Assembly: GCF_051020975.1 (NCBI RefSeq)
Contig: NW_027478165.1
Span: 10,276,001 to 10,340,000, forward strand
Length of the DNA: 64,000 nt
Source of the DNA: Osmia lignaria lignaria
Taxonomy: Eukaryota; Arthropoda; Insecta; Hymenoptera; Megachilidae
Direction: 5' to 3'
The notes beneath the pieces are model-generated. The model was not told the DNA's origin and made no database searches. It saw only the letters and a list, made by a program, of their open reading frames with translations. This document shows positions 13,014-25,893 of the stretch, piece by piece. Position 1 is the stretch's first letter. Each line of letters starts with the position of its first letter. A program made the translations under genes and the position numbers.

Positions 13014-13979
13014 GATCAGAAGCGTAGTTTTCGAGATATATCGAGATATTTAAAAGTTCCGAAGCCGCACCAACATAATAGAGATACAGAAACACCGTGG
13101 CCCCTTTCTTTGAGATAACTCTGCACTAGTGCGAGCCGCAAATGCCACTTCCAGCTTAGCTGTGCAGAAGAAGAACAACAAGAAGAAGAAATATCTCGAA
13201 ATATGTCCGTCAGGCCCCTTCCCTTGAGATAAATCTGCAAATATCTCGGAAACGAAGCGAGCTATGGCAAAATGTTAGGAGACCTTTTTTGTAGAGAATT
13301 AAGTTTCCTACTTTTTATGTTCTATGATATTTTTTGATCAGATGCGTAGTTCTCGAGATATATCAAGATATTTAAAAGTTCCGAAGCCGCACCAACATAA
13401 TAGAGATACAGAAACACCGTGGCCCCTTTCTTTGCGATAACTCTGCACTATTGCGAGCTGCAAATCCCACTTCCAGCTTAGCTGTGCAGAGGAAGAACAA
13501 CAAGAAGAAGAAATATCTCGAAATATGTCCGTCAGGCCAGTTCCTTTGAGCTGAATCTGCAAATATCTCGGAAACAAAGCGAGCTATGGCAAAATGTTAA
13601 GAGACGTTTTTTATAGAGAATTATGTTTCCTACAATTTATGTTCTATGATATTTTTTGATCAGAAGCGTAGTTTTCGAGATATATCGAGATATTTAAAAG
13701 TTCCGAAGCCGCACCAACATAATAGAGATACAGAAACACCGTGGCCCCTTTCTTTGAGATAACTCTGCACTATTGCGAGCTGTAAATGCCACTTCCAGCT
13801 TAGCTGTGCAGAAGAAGAACAACAAGAAGAAGAAATATCTCGAAATATGTCCGTCAGGCCCCTTCCCTTGAGATAAATCTGCAAATATCTCGGAAACGAA
13901 GCGAGCTATGGCAAAATGTTAGGAGACCTTTTTTGTAGAGAATTAAGTTTCCTACTTTTTATGTTCTATGATATTTTTT
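13014..13979 (+). repeat. Satellite monomers B, C and A/B mosaic
   Basis: Three monomers: type B at 13014; type C at 13336 with CTTTGCGATAAC, AAATCCCAC, AAACAAAGCG and GACGTTTTTTATAG; and at 13658 a type B left half with a type A right half (GCACTATTGC, GCTGTAAATG). The TTTGCGATAAC variant recurs in 13980. Confidence 0.8.
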
Positions 13980-16900
13980 GATCAGATGCGTAGTTCTCGA
14001 GATATATCAAGATATTTAAAAGTTCCGAAGCCGCACCAACATAATAGAGATACAGAAACACCGTGGCCCCTTTCTTTGCGATAACTCTGCACTATTGCGA
14101 GCTGCAAATGCCACTTCCAGCTTAGCTGTGCAGAGGAAGAACAACAAGAAGAAGAAATATCTCGAAATACGTCCGTCAGGCCCCTTCCCTTGAGATAAAT
14201 CTGCAAATATCTCGGAAACGAAGCGAGCTATGGCAAAATGTTAAGAGACCTTTTTTGTAGAGAATTAAGTTTCCTACTTTTTATGTAGTATGATATTTTT
14301 AGATCAGATGCGTAGTTCTCGAGATATATCAAGATATTTAAAAGTTCCGAAGCCGCACCAACATAATAGAGATACAGAAACACCGTGGCCCCTTTCTTTG
14401 AGATAACTCTGCACTATTGCGCGCTGCAAATGCCACTTCCAGCTTAGCTGTGCAGAAGAAGAACAACAAGAAGAAGAAATATCTCGAAATATGTCCGTCA
14501 GGCCCCTTCCCTTGAGATAAATCTGCAAATATCTCGGAAACGAAGCGAGCTATGGCAAAATGTTAAGAGACCTTTTTTGTAGAGAATTAAGTTTCCTACT
14601 TTTTATGTTCTATGATATTTTTCGATCAGAGGCGTAGTTCTCGAGATATATCAACATATTTAAAAGTTCCGAAGCCGCACCAACATAATAGAGATACAGA
14701 AACACCGTGGCCCCTTTCTTTGAGATAACTCTGCACTATTGCGAGCTGCAAATGCCACTTCCAGCTTAGCTGTGCAGAGGAAGAACAACAAGAAGAAGAA
14801 ATATCTCGAAATATGTCCGTCAGGCCCCTTCCCTTGAGATAAATCTGCAAATATCTCGGAAACGAAGCGAACTATGGCAAAATGTTAAGAGACCTTTTTT
14901 GTAGAGAATTAAGTTTCCTACTTTTTATGTTCTATGATATTTTTCGATCAGAGGCGTAGTTCTCGAGATATATCAAGATATTTAAAAGTTCCGAAGCCGC
15001 ACCAACATAATAGAGATACAGAAACACCGTGGCCCCTTTCTTTGAGATAACTCTGCACTATTGCGAGCTGCAAATGCCACTTCCAGCTTAGCTGTGCAGA
15101 AGAAGAACAACAAGAAGAAGAAATATCTCGAAATATGTCCGTCAGGCCCCTTCCCTTGAGATAAATCTGCAAATATCTCGGAAACGAAGCGAGCTATGGC
15201 AAAATGTTAAGAGACCTTTTTTGTAGAGAATTAAGTTTCCTACTTTTTATCTTCTATGATATTTTTTGATCAGATGCGTAGTTCTCGAGATATATCAAGA
15301 TATTTAAAAGTTCCGAAGCCGCACCAACATAATAGAGATACAGAAACACCGTGGCCCCTCTCTTTGAGATAACTCTGCACTATTGCGAGCTGCAAATGCC
15401 ACTTCCAGCTTAGCTGTGCAGAGGAAGAACAACAAGAAGAAGAAATATCTCGAAATACGTCCGTCAGGCCCCTTCCCTTGAGATAAATCTGCAAATATCT
15501 CGGAAACGAAGCGAGCTATGGCAAAATGTTTAGAGACCTTTCTTGTAGAGAATTAAGTTTCCTGCTTTTTATGTAGTATGATATTTTTAGATCAGATGCG
15601 TAGTTCTCGAGATATATCAAGATATTTAAAAGTTCCGAAGCCGCACCAACATAATAGAGATACAGAAACACCGTGGCCCCTCTCTTTGAGATAACTCTGC
15701 ACGATTGCGAGCTGGAAATGCCACTTCCAGGTTAGCTGTGCAGAAGAAGAACAACAAGAAGAAGAAATATCTCGAAATATGTCCGTCAGGCCAGTTCCTT
15801 TGAGCTGAATCTGCAAATATCTCGGAAACAAAGCGAGCTATGGCAAAATGTTAAGAGACGTTTTTTATAGAGAATTATGTTTCCTACAATTTATGTTCTA
15901 TGATATTTTTTGATCAGAAGCGTAGTTTTCGAGATATATCGAGATATTTAAAAGTTCCGAAGCCGCACCAACATAATAGGGATACAGAAACACCGTGGCC
16001 CCTTTCTTTGAGATAACTCTGCACTAGTGCGAGCCGCAAATGCCACTTCCAGCTTAGCTGTGCAGAAGAAGAACAACAAGAAGAAGAAATATCTCGAAAT
16101 ATGTCCGTCAGGCCCCTTCCCTTGAGCTAAATCTGCAAATATCTCGGAAACGAAGCGAGCTATGGCAAAATGTTAAGAGACCTTTTTTGTAGAGAATTAA
16201 GTTTCCTACTTTTTATGTTCTATGATATTTTTTGATCAGATGCGTAGTTCTCGAGATATATCAAGATATTTAAAAGTTCCGAAGCCGCACCAACATAATA
16301 GAGATACAGAAACACCGTGGCCCCTTTCTTTGAGATAACTCTGCACTATTGCGAGCTGTAAATGCCACTTCCAGCTTAGCTGTGCAGAAGAAGAACAACA
16401 AGAAGAAGAAATATCTCGAAATACGTCCGTCAGGCCCCTTCCCTTGAGATAAATCTGCAAATATCTCGGAAACGAAGCGAGCTATGGCAAAATGTTTAGA
16501 GACCTTTCTTGTAGAGAATTAAGTTTCCTACTTTTTATGTAGTATGATATTTTTAGATCAGATGCGTAGTTCTCGAGATATATCAAGATATTTAAAAGTT
16601 CCGAAGTCGCACCAACATAATAGAGATATAGAAACACCGTGGCCCCTTTCTTTGAGATAACTCTGCACTATTGCGCGCTGCAAATGCCACTTCCAGCCTA
16701 GCTGTGCAGAAGAAGAACAACAAGAAGAAGAAATATCTCGAAATATGTCCGTCAGGCCCCTTCCCTTGAGATACATCTGCAAATATCTCGGAAACGAAGC
16801 GAGCTATGGCAAAATGTTAAGAGACCTTTTTTGTAGAGAATTAAGTTTCCTACTTTTTATCTTCTATGATATTTTTCGATCAGAGGCGTAGTTCTCGAGA

Positions 16901-18165
16901 TATATCAAGATATTTAAAAGTTCCGAAGCCGCACCAACATAATAGAGATACAGAAACACCGTGGCCCCTTTCTTTGAGATAACTCTGCACTATTGCGAGC
17001 TGCAAATGCCACTTCCAGCTTAGCTGTGCAGAAGAAGAACAACAAGAAGAAGAAATATCTCGAAATATGTCCGTCAGGCCCCTTCCCTTGAGATAAATCT
17101 GCAAATATCTCGGAAACGAAGCGAGGTATGGCAAAATGTTAAGAGACCTTTTTTGTAGAGAATTAAGTTTCCTACTTTTTAGGTTGTATGATATTTTTTG
17201 ATCAGATGCGTAGTTCTCGAGATATATCAAGATATTTAAAAGTTCCGAAGCCGCACCAACATAATAGAGATACAGAAACACCGTGGCCCCTTTCTTTGAG
17301 ATAACTCTGCACTATTGCGAGCTGTAAATGCCACTTCCAGCTTAGCTGTGCAGAAGAAGAACAACAAGAAGAAGAAATATCTCGAAATACGTCCGTCAGG
17401 CCCCTTCCCTTGAGATAAATCTGCAAATATCTCGGAAACGAAGCGAGCTATGGCAAAATGTTTAGAGACCTTTCTTGTAGAGAATTAAGTTTCCTACTTT
17501 TTATGTAGTATGATATTTTTAGATCAGATGCGTAGTTCTCGAGATATATCAAGATATTTAAAAGTTCCGAAGTCGCACCAACATAATAGAGATATAGAAA
17601 CACCGTGGCCCCTTTCTTTGAGATAACTCTGCACTATTGCGCGCTGCAAATGCCACTTCCAGCCTAGCTGTGCAGAAGAAGAACAACAAGAAGAAGAAAT
17701 ATCTCGAAATATGTCCGTCAGGCCCCTTCCCTTGAGATACATCTGCAAATATCTCGGAAACGAAGCGAGCTATGGCAAAATGTTAAGAGACCTTTTTTGT
17801 AGAGAATTAAGTTTCCTACTTTTTATCTTCTATGATATTTTTCGATCAGAGGCGTAGTTCTCGAGATATATCAAGATATTTAAAAGTTCCGAAGCCGCAC
17901 CAACATAATAGAGATACAGAAACACCGTGGCCCCTTTCTTTGAGATAACTCTGCACTATTGCGAGCTGCAAATGCCACTTCCAGCTTAGCTGTGCAGAAG
18001 AAGAACAACAAGAAGAAGAAATATCTCGAAATATGTCCGTCAGGCCCCTTCCCTTGAGATAAATCTGCAAATATCTCGGAAACGAAGCGAGGTATGGCAA
18101 AATGTTAAGAGACCTTTTTTGTAGAGAATTAAGTTTCCTACTTTTTAGGTTGTATGATATTTTTT
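13980..18165 (+). repeat. Recurring triplet cassette (966 bp), two adjacent near-identical copies
   Basis: A three-monomer cassette is marked in order by AAATACGTCCG; by ATGTAGTATG with TTTTTAGATCAG; and by TTTTTCGATCAGAGGCG. It occurs at 13980-14945, 16234-17199 and 17200-18165, and incompletely from 15268. The copies at 16234 and 17200 share rare AGTCGCACC, GATATAGAAAC, CAGCCTAGC, GATACATCTGC, TATCTTCTATG, CGAGGTATGG and AGGTTGTATG; I saw no difference in the unit by eye. The cassette also reappears at 20742 and 22996. Confidence 0.85.
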
Positions 18166-18487
18166 GATCAGATGCGTAGTTCTCGAGATATATCAAGATA
18201 TTTAAAAGTTCCGAAGCCGCACCAACATAATAGAGATACAGAAACACCGTGGCCCCTTTCTTTGAGATAACTCTGCACTATTGCGAGCTGCAAATGCCAC
18301 TTCCAGCTTAGCTGTGCAGAGGAAGAACAACAAGAAGAAGAAATATCTCGAAATATGTCCGTCAGGCCAGTTCCTTTGAGCTGAATCTGCAAATATCTCG
18401 GAAACGAAGCGAGCTATGGCAAAATGTTAAGAGACGTTTTTTGTAGAGAATTATGTTTCCTACAATTTATGTTCTATGATATTTTTT
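18166..18487 (+). repeat. Representative type C monomer (substituted R2 patch)
   Basis: Type C carries five substitutions within 15 bp of the R2 segment after GTCAGGCC. Positions 5, 6, 11, 17 and 19 of the 27-nt element change, giving AGTTCC and GAGCTGAATC. The G of GCAGAGGAAG and a following GACG instead of GACC are often linked. Copies start at 5936, 11407, 13336, 15590, 18166, 19776, 22030, 24606, 25250, 25894, 34910, 36842, 38130, 40706, 52294, 55513, 56801, 57767, 59055 (a variant), 61308 and 62918. The next monomer is type B in most of these cases. Confidence 0.9.
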
Positions 18488-19131
18488 GATCAGAAGCGTA
18501 GTTTTCGAGATATATCGAGATATTTAAAAGTTCCGAAGACGCACCAACATAATAGAGATACAGAAACACCGTGGCCCCTTTCTTTGAGATAACTGTGCAC
18601 TAGTGCGAGCCGCAAATGCCACTTCCAGCTTAGCTGTGCAGAAGAAGAACAACAAGAAGAAGAAATATCTCGAAATATGTCCGTCAGGCCCCTTCCCTTG
18701 AGATATATCTGCAAATATCTCGGAAACGAAGCGAGCTATGGCAAAATGTTAAGAGACCGTTTTTGTAGAGAATTAAGTTTCCTACTTTTTATGTTGTATG
18801 ATATTTTTTGATCAGATGCGTAGTTCTCGAGATATATCAAGATATTTAAAAGTTCCGAAGCCGCACCAACATAATAGAGATACAGAAACACCGTGGCCCC
18901 TTTCTTTGAGATAACTCTGCACTATTGCGAGCTGCAAATGCCACTTCCAGCTTAGCTGTGCAGAAGAAGAACAACAAGAAGAAGAAATATCTCGAAATAT
19001 GTCCGTCAGACCCCTTCCCTTGAGATGAATCTGCAAATATCTCGGAAACGAAGCGAGCTATGGCAAAATGTTAAGAGACCTTTTTTGTAGAGAATAATGT
19101 TTCCTACAATTTACGTTCTATGATATTTTTT
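18166..19131 (+). repeat. Satellite monomers C, B, A
   Basis: A type C monomer (18166) is followed by a type B monomer (18488) with GAAGACGCACC, then a type A monomer (18810) with GTCAGACCCC and GAGATGAATC. No unique sequence is present. The C-B order is the recurrent dimer seen elsewhere in the array. Confidence 0.8.
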
Positions 19132-19775
19132 GATCAGAAGCGTAGTTTTCGAGATATATCGAGATATTTAAAAGTTCCGAAGCCGCACCAACATAATAGA
19201 GATACAGAAACACCGTGGCCCCTTTCTTTGAGATAACTCTGCACTATTGCGAGCTGGAAATGCCACTTCCAGTTTAGCTGTGCAGAAGAAGAACAACAAG
19301 AAGAAGAAATATCTCGAAATATGTCCGTCAGGCCCCTTCCCTTGAGATAAATCTGCAAATATCTCGGAAACGAAGCGAGCTATGGCAAAATGTTAAGAGA
19401 CCTTTTTTGTAGAGAATAATGTTTCCTACAATTTACGTTCTATGATATTTTTTGATCAGAAGCGTAGTTTTCGAGATATATCGAGATATTTAAAAGTTCC
19501 GAAGCCGCACCAACATAATAGAGATACAGAAACACCGTGGCCCCTTTCTTTGAGATAACTCTGCACTATTGCGAGCTGGAAATGCCACTTCCAGTTTAGC
19601 TGTGCAGAAGAAGAACAACAAGAAGAAGAAATATCTCGAAATATGTCCGTCAGGCCCCTTCCCTTGAGATAAATCTGCAAATATCTCGGAAACGAAGCGA
19701 GCTATGGCAAAATGTTAAGAGACCTTTTTTGTAGAGAATTAAGTTTCCTACTTTTTATGTTCTATGATATTTTTC
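19132..19775 (+). repeat. Type D monomer doublet (19132-19453 and 19454-19775)
   Basis: Two adjacent monomers look identical by eye over 322 bp, including the rare GAATAATG and CAATTTACG upstream of each. This indicates a very recent single-monomer duplication or conversion. Both are type D: AGCTGGAAATGCCAC followed by TTCCAGTTT, where C to G completes the left arm of a short inverted repeat. Type D also occurs at 11729, 19776 (with the C patch), 23640, 26216, 28148, 29758, 31690, 33944, 37486, 37808, 38452, 38774, 51972, 59377 and 60665. Confidence 0.88.
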
Positions 19776-22700
19776 GATCAGAGGCGTAGTTCTCGAGATA
19801 TATCAAGATATTTAAAAGTTCCGAAGCCGCACCAACATAATAGAGATACAGAAACACCGTGGCCCCTTTCTTTGAGATAACTCTGCACGATTGCGAGCTG
19901 GAAATGCCACTTCCAGTTTAGCTGTGCAGAAGAAGAACAACAAGAAGAAGAAATATCTCGAAATATGTCCGTCAGGCCAGTTCCTTTGAGCTGAATCTGC
20001 AAATATCTCGGAAACGAAGCGAGCTATGGCAAAATGTTGAGAGACGTTTTTTGTAGAGAATTATGTTTCCTACAATTTATGTTCTATGATATTTTTTGAT
20101 CAGAAGCGTAGTTCTCGAGATATATCGAGATATTTAAAAGTTCCGAAGCCGCACCAACATAATAGGGATACAGAAACACCGTGGCCCCTTTCTTTGAGAT
20201 AACTCTGCACTAGTGCGAGCCGCAAATGCCACTTCCAGCTTAGCTGTGCAGAAGAGGAACAACAAGAAGAAGAAATATCTCGAAATATGTCCGTCAGGCC
20301 CCTTCCCTTGAGATAAATCTGCAAATATCTCGGAAACGGAGAGAGCTATGGCAAAATGTTAAGAGACCTTTTTTGTAGAGAATTAAGTTTCCTACTTTTC
20401 GTGTTCTATGATATTTTTTGATCAGATGCGTAGTTCTCGAGATATATCAAGATATATAAAAGTTCCGAAGCCGCACCAACATAATAGAGATACAGAAACA
20501 CCGTGGCCCCTTTCTTTGAGATAACTCTGCACTATTCCGAGCTGTAAATGCCACTTCCAGCTTAGCTGTGCAGAAGAAGAACAACAAGAAGAAGAAATAT
20601 CTCGAAATATGTCCGTCAGGCCCCTTCCCTTGAGATATATCTGCAAATATCTCGGAAACGAAGCGAGCTATGGCAAACTGCTAAGAGACCTTTTTTGTAG
20701 AGAATTATGTTTCCTACAATTTATGTTCTATGATATTTTTTGATCAGAAGCGTAGTTCTCGAGATATATCGAGATATTTAAAAGTTCCGAAGCCGCACCA
20801 ACATAATAGGGATACAGAAACACCGTGGCCCCTCTCTTTGAGATAACTCTGCACTATTGCGAGCTGCAAATGCCACTTCCAGCTTAGCTGTGCAGAGGAA
20901 GAACAACAAGAAGAAGAAATATCTCGAAATACGTCCGTCAGGCCCCTTCCCTTGAGATAAATCTGCAAATATCTCGGAAACGAAGCGAGCTATGGCAAAA
21001 TGTTTAGAGACCTTTCTTGTAGAGAATTAAGTTTCCTACTTTTTATGTAGTATGATATTTTTAGATCAGATGCGTAGTTCTCGAGATATATCAAGATATT
21101 TAAAAGTTCCGAAGTCGCACCAACATAATAGAGATACAGAAACACCGTGGCCCCTTTCTTTGAGATAACTCTGCACTATTGCGCGCTGCAAATGCCACTT
21201 CCAGCTTAGCTGTGCAGAAGAAGAACAACAAGAAGAAGAAATATCTCGAAATATGTCCGTCAGGCCCCTTCCCTTGAGATAAATCTGCAAATATCTCGGA
21301 AACGAAGCGAGCTATGGCAAAATGTTAAGAGACCTTTTTTGTAGAGAATTAAGTTTCCTACTTTTTATGTTCTATGATATTTTTCGATCAGAGGCGTAGT
21401 TCTCGAGATATATCAAGATATTTAAAAGTTCCGAAGCCGCACCAACATAATAGAGATACAGAAACACCGTGGCCCCTTTCTTTGAGATAACTCTGCACTA
21501 TTGCGAGCTGCAAATGCCACTTCCAGCTTAGCTGTGCAGAGGAAGAACAACAAGAAGAAGAAATATCTCGAAATACGTCCGTCAGGCCCCTTCCCTTGAG
21601 ATAAATCTGCAAATATCTCGGAAACGAAGCGAGCTATGGCAAAATGTTTAGAGACCTTTCTTGTAGAGAATTAAGTTTCCTACTTTTTATGTAGTATGAT
21701 ATTTTTAGATCAGATGCGTAGTTCTCGAGATATATCAAGATATTTAAAAGTTCCGAAGTCGCACCAACATAATAGAGATACAGAAACACCGTGGCCCCTT
21801 TCTTTGAGATAACTCTGCACTAGTGCGAGCCGCAAATGCCACTTCCAGCTTAGCTGTGCAGAAGAAGAACAACAAGAAGAAGAAATATCTCGAAATATGT
21901 CCGTCAGGCCCCTTCCCTTGAGATAAATATGCAAATATCTCGGAAACGAAGCGAGGTATGGCAAAATGTTAAGAGACCTTTTTTGTAGAGAATTAAGTTT
22001 CCTACTTTTTAGGTTCTATGATATTTTTTGATCAGATGCGTAGTTCTCGAGATATATCAAGATATTTAAAAGTTCCGAAGCCGCACCAACATAATAGAGA
22101 TACAGAAACACCGTGGCCCCTTTCTTTGAGATAACTCTGCACTATTGCGAGCTGCAAATGCCACTTCCAGCTTAGCTGTGCAGAGGAAGAACAACAAGAA
22201 GAAGAAATATCTCGAAATATGTCCGTCAGGCCAGTTCCTTTGAGCTGAATCTGCAAATATCTCGGAAACGAAGCGAGCTATGGCAAAATGTTAAGAGACC
22301 TTTTTTGTAGAGAATAATGTTTCCTACAATTTATGTTCTATGATATTTTTTGATCAGATGCGTAGTTCTCGAGATATATCAAGATATTTAAAAGTTACGA
22401 AGCCGCACCAACATAATAGAGATACAGAAACACCGTGGCCCCTTTCTTTGAGATAACTCTGCACTAGTGCGAGCCGCAAATGCCACTTCCAGCTTAGCTG
22501 TGCAGAAGAGGAACAACAAGAAGAAGAAATATCTCGAAATATGTCCGTCAGGCCCCTTCCCTTGAGATAAATCTGCAAATATCTCGGAAACGGAGAGAGC
22601 TATGGCAAAATGTTAAGAGACCTTTTTTGTAGAGAATTAAGTTTCCTACTTTTCGTGTTCTATGATATTTTTTGATCAGATGCGTAGTTCTCGAGATATA

Positions 22701-23660
22701 TCAAGATATTTAAAAGTTCCGAAGCCGCACCAACATAATAGAGATACAGAAACACCGTGGCCCCTTTCTTTGAGATAACTCTGCACTATTCCGAGCTGTA
22801 AATGCCACTTCCAGCTTAGCTGTGCAGAAGAAGAACAACAAGAAGAAGAAATATCTCGAAATATGTCCGTCAGGCCCCTTCCCTTGAGATATATCTGCAA
22901 ATATCTCGGAAACGAAGCGAGCTATGGCAAACTGTTAAGAGACCTTTTTTGTAGAGAATTATGTTTCCTACAATTTATGTTCTATGATATTTTTTGATCA
23001 GAAGCGTAGTTCTCGAGATATATCGAGATATTTAAAAGTTCCGAAGCCGCACCAACATAATAGGGATACAGAAACACCGTGGCCCCTCTCTTTGAGATAA
23101 CTCTGCACTATTGCGAGCTGCAAATGCCACTTCCAGCTTAGCTGTGCAGAGGAAGAACAACAAGAAGAAGAAATATCTCGAAATACGTCCGTCAGGCCCC
23201 TTCCCTTGAGATAAATCTGCAAATATCTCGGAAACGAAGCGAGCTATGGCAAAATGTTTAGAGACCTTTCTTGTAGAGAATTAAGTTTCCTACTTTTTAT
23301 GTAGTATGATATTTTTAGATCAGATGCGTAGTTCTCGAGATATATCAAGATATTTAAAAGTTCCGAAGTCGCACCAACATAATAGAGATACAGAAACACC
23401 GTGGCCCCTTTCTTTGAGATAACTCTGCACTATTGCGCGCTGCAAATGCCACTTCCAGCTTAGCTGTGCAGAAGAAGAACAACAAGAAGAAGAAATATCT
23501 CGAAATATGTCCGTCAGGCCCCTTCCCTTGAGATAAATCTGCAAATATCTCGGAAACGAAGCGAGCTATGGCAAAATGTTAAGAGACCTTTTTTGTAGAG
23601 AATTAAGTTTCCTACTTTTTATGTTCTATGATATTTTTCGATCAGAGGCGTAGTTCTCGA
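19776..23660 (+). repeat. Seven-monomer duplication, offset 2254 bp
   Basis: From about 20200 to 21420 the sequence matches 22454 to 23674. Rare shared markers in order are GAAGAGGAACAAC, AAACGGAGAGAGC, CTTTTCGTGTTC, CTATTCCGAGC, GGCAAACTG, AATAGGGATAC with CCCCTCTC, AAATACGTCC, ATGTAGTATG with AGTCGCACC, and CGATCAGAGGCG. Differences include GATATATAAAAG (20452) against GATATTTAAAAG. The middle of each copy contains the triplet cassette found at 14-18 kb. Confidence 0.85.
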
Positions 23661-25893
23661 GATATATCAAGATATTTAAAAGTTCCGAAGCCGCACCAAC
23701 ATAATAGAGATACAGAAACACCGTGGCCCCTTTCTTTGAGATAACTCTGCACGATTGCGAGCTGGAAATGCCACTTCCAGTTTAGCTGTGCAGAAGAAGA
23801 ACAACAAGAAGAAGAAATATCTCGAAATATGTCCATCAGGACCCTTCCCTTGAGATAAATCTGCAAATATCTCGGAAACGAAGCGAGCTATGGCAAAATG
23901 TTAAGAGACCTTTTTTGTAGAGAATAATGTTTCCTACAATTTACGTTCTATGATATTTTTTGATCAGAAGCGTAGTTTTCGAGATATATCGATATATTTA
24001 AAAGTTCCGAAGCCGCACCAACATAATAGAGATACAGAAACACCGTGGCCCCTTTCTTTGAGATAACTCTGCACTATTGCGACCTGCAAATGCCACTTCC
24101 AGCTCAGCTGTGCAGAAGAAGAACAACAAGAAGAAGAAGTATCTCGAAATATGTCCGTCAGGCCCCTTCCCTTGAGATAAATCTGCAAATATCTCGGAAA
24201 CGAAGCGAGCTATGGCAAAATGTTAAGAGAGCTTTTTTGTAGAGAATTAAGTTTCCTACTTTTTATGTTCGATGATATTTTTTGATCAGATGCGTAGTTC
24301 TCGAGATATATCAAGATATTTAAAAGTTCCGAAGCCGCACCAACATAATAGAGATACAGAAACACCGTGGCCCCTTTCTTTGAGATAACTCTGCACTAGT
24401 GCGAGCCGCAAATGCCACTTCCAGCTTAGCTGTGCAGAAGAAGAACAACAAGAAGAAGAAATATCTCGAAATATGTCCGTCAGGCCCCTTCCCTTGAGAT
24501 AAATATGCAAATATCTCGGAAACGAAGCGAGGTATGGCAAAATGTTAAGAGACCTTTTTTGTAGAGAATTAAGTTTCCTACTTTTTAGGTTCTATGATAT
24601 TTTTTGATCAGATGCGTAGTTCTCGAGATATATCAAGATATTTAAAAGTTCCGAAGCCGCACCAACATAATAGAGATACAGAAACACCGTGGCCCCTTTC
24701 TTTGAGATAACTCTGCACTATTGCGAGCTGCAAATGCCACTTCCAGCTTAGCTGTGCAGAGGAAGAACAACAAGAAGAAGAAATATCTCGAAATATGTCC
24801 GTCAGGCCAGTTCCTTTGAGCTGAATCTGCAAATATCTCTGAAACGAAGCGAGCTATGGCAAAATGTTAAGAGACCTTTTTTGTAGAGAATTATGTTTCC
24901 AACAATTTAGGTTCTATGATATTTTTTGATCAGAAGCGTAGTTTTCGAGATATATCGAGATATTTAAAAGTTCCGAAGCCGCACCAACATAATAGAGATA
25001 CAGAAACACCGTGGCCCCTTTCTTTGAGATAACTCTGCACTAGTGCGAGCCGCAAATGCCACTTCCAGCTTAGCTGTGCAGAAGAAGAACAACAAGAAGA
25101 AGAAATATCTCGAAATATGTCCGTCAGGCCCCTTCCCTTGAGATAAATATGCAAATATCTCGGAAACGAAGCGAGGTATGGCAAAATGAGAAGAGACCTT
25201 TTTTGTAGAGAATTAAGTTTCCTACTTTTTATGTTCTATGATATTTTTTGATCAGATGCGTAGTTCTCGAGATATATCAAGATATTTAAAAGTTCCGAAG
25301 CCGCACCAACATAATAGAGATACAGAAACACCGTGGCCCCTTTCTTTGAGATAACTCTGCACTATTGCGAGCTGCAAATGCCACTTCCAGCTTAGCTGTG
25401 CAGAGGAAGAACAACAAGAAGAAGAAATATCTCGAAATATGTCCGTCAGGCCAGTTCCTTTGAGCTGAATCTGCAAATATCTCGGAAACGAAGCGAGCTA
25501 TGGCAAAATGTTAAGAGACCTTTTTTGTAGAGAATAATGTTTCCTACAATTTATGTTCTATGATATTTTTTGATCAGATGCGTAGTTCTCGAGATATATC
25601 AAGATATTTAAAAGTTACGAAGCCGCACCAACATAATAGAGATACAGAAACACCGTGGCCCCTTTCTTTGAGATAACTCTGCACTAGTGCGAGCCGCAAA
25701 TGCCACTTCCAGCTTAGCTGTGCAGAAGAAGAACAACAAGAAGAAGAAATATCTCGAAATATGTCCGTCAGGCCCCTTCCCTTGAGATAAATATGCAAAT
25801 ATCTCGGAAACGAAGCGAGCTATGGCAAAATGTTAAGAGACCTTTTTTGTAGAGAATTAAGTTTCCTACTTTTTATGTTCTATGATATTTTTT
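21708..25893 (+). repeat. Two-monomer segment copied three times (offsets 2576 and 644 bp)
   Basis: Monomer pairs 21708+22030, 24284+24606 and 24928+25250 share GATAAATATGC, GCGAGGTATGG and a following type C monomer. AGGTTCTATG between the pair is shared by the first two. 22030+22352 also matches 25250+25572 at 3220 bp, with the rare AAAGTTACGAAGCC at the left of 22352 and 25572. Several duplication registers therefore overlap here. Confidence 0.8.

Noticed and set aside
16880..17281. A 133-codon minus-strand frame spanning a monomer junction (also at 17846)
   Set aside because: It results from chance loss of stops in the triplet HOR copy, it uses two different phases of the same repeat, and both instances are the same duplicated sequence.
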